Shown here piece after piece: positions 63,113-64,000 of a DNA stretch of 64,000 nucleotides. A program made the position numbers and the translations under genes. Position 1 is the first letter of the stretch. Each line of letters starts with the position of its first letter. The notes under the pieces were generated by a model. That model made no database searches and was not told where the DNA came from. It worked only from the letters and a program-made list of their open reading frames with translations. Source of the DNA: JAPLDB01 sp038206355 (GTDB taxonomy: Bacteria > Bacteroidota > Bacteroidia > AKYH767-A > 2013-40CM-41-45); the NCBI GenBank assembly GCA_038206355.1, contig JBBRAY010000009.1, positions 1 to 64,000 on the forward strand, given 5' to 3'.

Positions 63113-64000
63113 ATGAGAAAAATTTTATTTTTAATACTAATTACGGTCAATGCATTTGCTCAACAATCTACTTTTGAGACAGTAGCGGGGGCGGAATATC
63201 ATGACTCTCCTGCTTCTGTAGTTGAAGTTAATAATATGTATGCAGTTGGTGGTAATACCAAATTTTCAATGGGTTCGGACCAACTATTCTACTTATTAAG
63301 GTGGGATACCTCAGGGCAATTTATACCTCCAACCTATGAGCATAATTATGGTGCATACTGCACTAAAATGATAAGCACACCTGATGGAGGGTTCCTTTAT
63401 TCCGGTGTTATCTATACAGTCCCACACCCGCTTTCTATTCTTGTAAAAATAAGTTCTCTGTATGCGCAAGAGTGGGTTCATCAGGATAGTTCAGTATATT
63501 TATTCACAGATGTTATTGCAACTACTGACGGTAATTATTTGATTGCAGGGAGAGGCGATTCCAGTTCGATTCACTACATTAAAATTAATCCAAGCGGAAA
63601 TGAAATTTGGCATAGACATTTTGCTGCTAGTGGATTTTATAATACATCAGTCAATATAAAAGAAGTTGGCGATGGTTACATTTCTTGTTATTATGGTTCA
63701 GCGTTCTGTGTAAATAAAATTGACAGCTTGGGAGATACCCTTTGGACAAAATCATTCGAAGTATTTGGTGGTGGTAAAATTGAATATGCTGGGAACCACA
63801 TTTATATTTCCGGAGGCATCTCAGCTTCCTTTCGACCTGATAGTTTAGATGCTGCTGCTCTTCTTTGTTTGAATAATGTTGGGGATTCTCTTTGGACACA
63901 AACATATTCATTTAATGGAGGAAATGTTTCTGCTGCAAATATTCATTCGACACTTGATGGAAATTTATTACTCTGTAGTTCGGGAGTAGATACCGGAGAT
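63113..64000 (+). CDS. exported propeller-like protein, truncated by window edge
   Basis: Open from ATG 63113 to the right edge, 296 codons visible. A signal peptide ends near VNAFAQQ. Repeated units of about 50 residues carry the pattern NPSGNEIWHRHFAASG, NKIDSLGDTLWTKSF, LNNVGDSLWTQTYSFNG followed by DGNLLLCSSG, the arrangement of Bacteroidota secreted propeller proteins, many of which end in a T9SS sorting domain (not visible here). It starts 10 bases after the previous stop, so it is probably part of the same transcript. Confidence 0.8.
   Translation, partial: MRKILFLILITVNAFAQQSTFETVAGAEYHDSPASVVEVNNMYAVGGNTKFSMGSDQLFYLLRWDTSGQFIPPTYEHNYGAYCTKMISTPDGGFLYSGVIYTVPHPLSILVKISSLYAQEWVHQDSSVYLFTDVIATTDGNYLIAGRGDSSSIHYIKINPSGNEIWHRHFAASGFYNTSVNIKEVGDGYISCYYGSAFCVNKIDSLGDTLWTKSFEVFGGGKIEYAGNHIYISGGISASFRPDSLDAAALLCLNNVGDSLWTQTYSFNGGNVSAANIHSTLDGNLLLCSSGVDTGD

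Noticed and set aside
1..64000. tRNA, rRNA, riboswitch and transposase genes
   Set aside because: None was recognised by eye on either strand; a covariance-model scan would be needed to exclude small RNAs.

Overview
The window reads as chromosome of a Bacteroidota bacterium, probably a Chitinophagales/Sphingobacteriales-like or uncultivated environmental lineage. The evidence is several proteins with type IX secretion (T9SS) C-terminal sorting domains, a complete Bat (aerotolerance) operon, a GLPGLI protein, an outer-membrane beta-barrel protein with a carboxypeptidase-regulatory-like plug, and promoters of the Bacteroidota type (TAnnTTTG at -7). No rRNA, tRNA, CRISPR array, transposase or prophage genes were recognised by eye.

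Layout. 1-4.6 kb: a truncated TolB-like propeller protein, a glyoxalase-II-like hydrolase, a YdcF-family protein and a Bacteroidota protein usually mislabelled asparagine synthetase B. 4.7-13.1 kb: four tandem genes for secreted proteins whose N-terminal halves differ while their C-terminal PKD plus T9SS cassette is conserved. 13.3-21.9 kb: moxR, a DUF58 gene, a BatD-like gene, batA, batB, batC, batD and batE, tightly packed and often overlapping by 1-4 bases. 22.1-33.0 kb: a VOC protein, a membrane-anchored deaminase, plsY, a 1500-residue exported protein, xseB/xseA, a NUDIX hydrolase, pyrB and pyrR. 33.2-38.4 kb: rpsA, a palindrome-rich non-coding block and a large T9SS protein. 38.7-49.3 kb: an outer-membrane barrel gene followed by a GLPGLI gene, then lpxD, two lipoproteins, an OsmC protein, cinA-ridA, a DUF983 gene and rpmB. 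49.4-59.7 kb: a Cas6-like gene with no CRISPR neighbours, another PKD/T9SS protein, an alpha/beta hydrolase, dnaB, a lipoprotein, a decayed T9SS fragment, a guanine-deaminase-like gene, accA and ispE. 59.7-64 kb: an accessory region with two paralogous genes of unknown family, the second fused to a barrel-like module, and a truncated exported protein.

How the genes work together. The housekeeping genes cover pyrimidine synthesis and its control (pyrB, pyrR), fatty-acid and phospholipid synthesis (accA, plsY), lipid A (lpxD), isoprenoids (ispE), translation (rpsA, rpmB), and replication or repair (dnaB, xseAB). Much of the rest is cell envelope: T9SS cargo, lipoproteins, an outer-membrane barrel and the Bat inner-membrane von Willebrand A complex driven by a MoxR ATPase.

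Most notable observations: the solitary Cas6-like gene; the unknown paralog pair at 60.3-63.1 kb; the shared C-terminal cassette of four adjacent T9SS proteins with a pseudogene remnant of it 44 kb away; promoter boxes only 4-6 bases from start codons, suggesting leaderless mRNAs; and several families of intergenic repeats. Start positions were adjusted from the longest open frame wherever signal peptides, family N-termini or overlaps argued for it.
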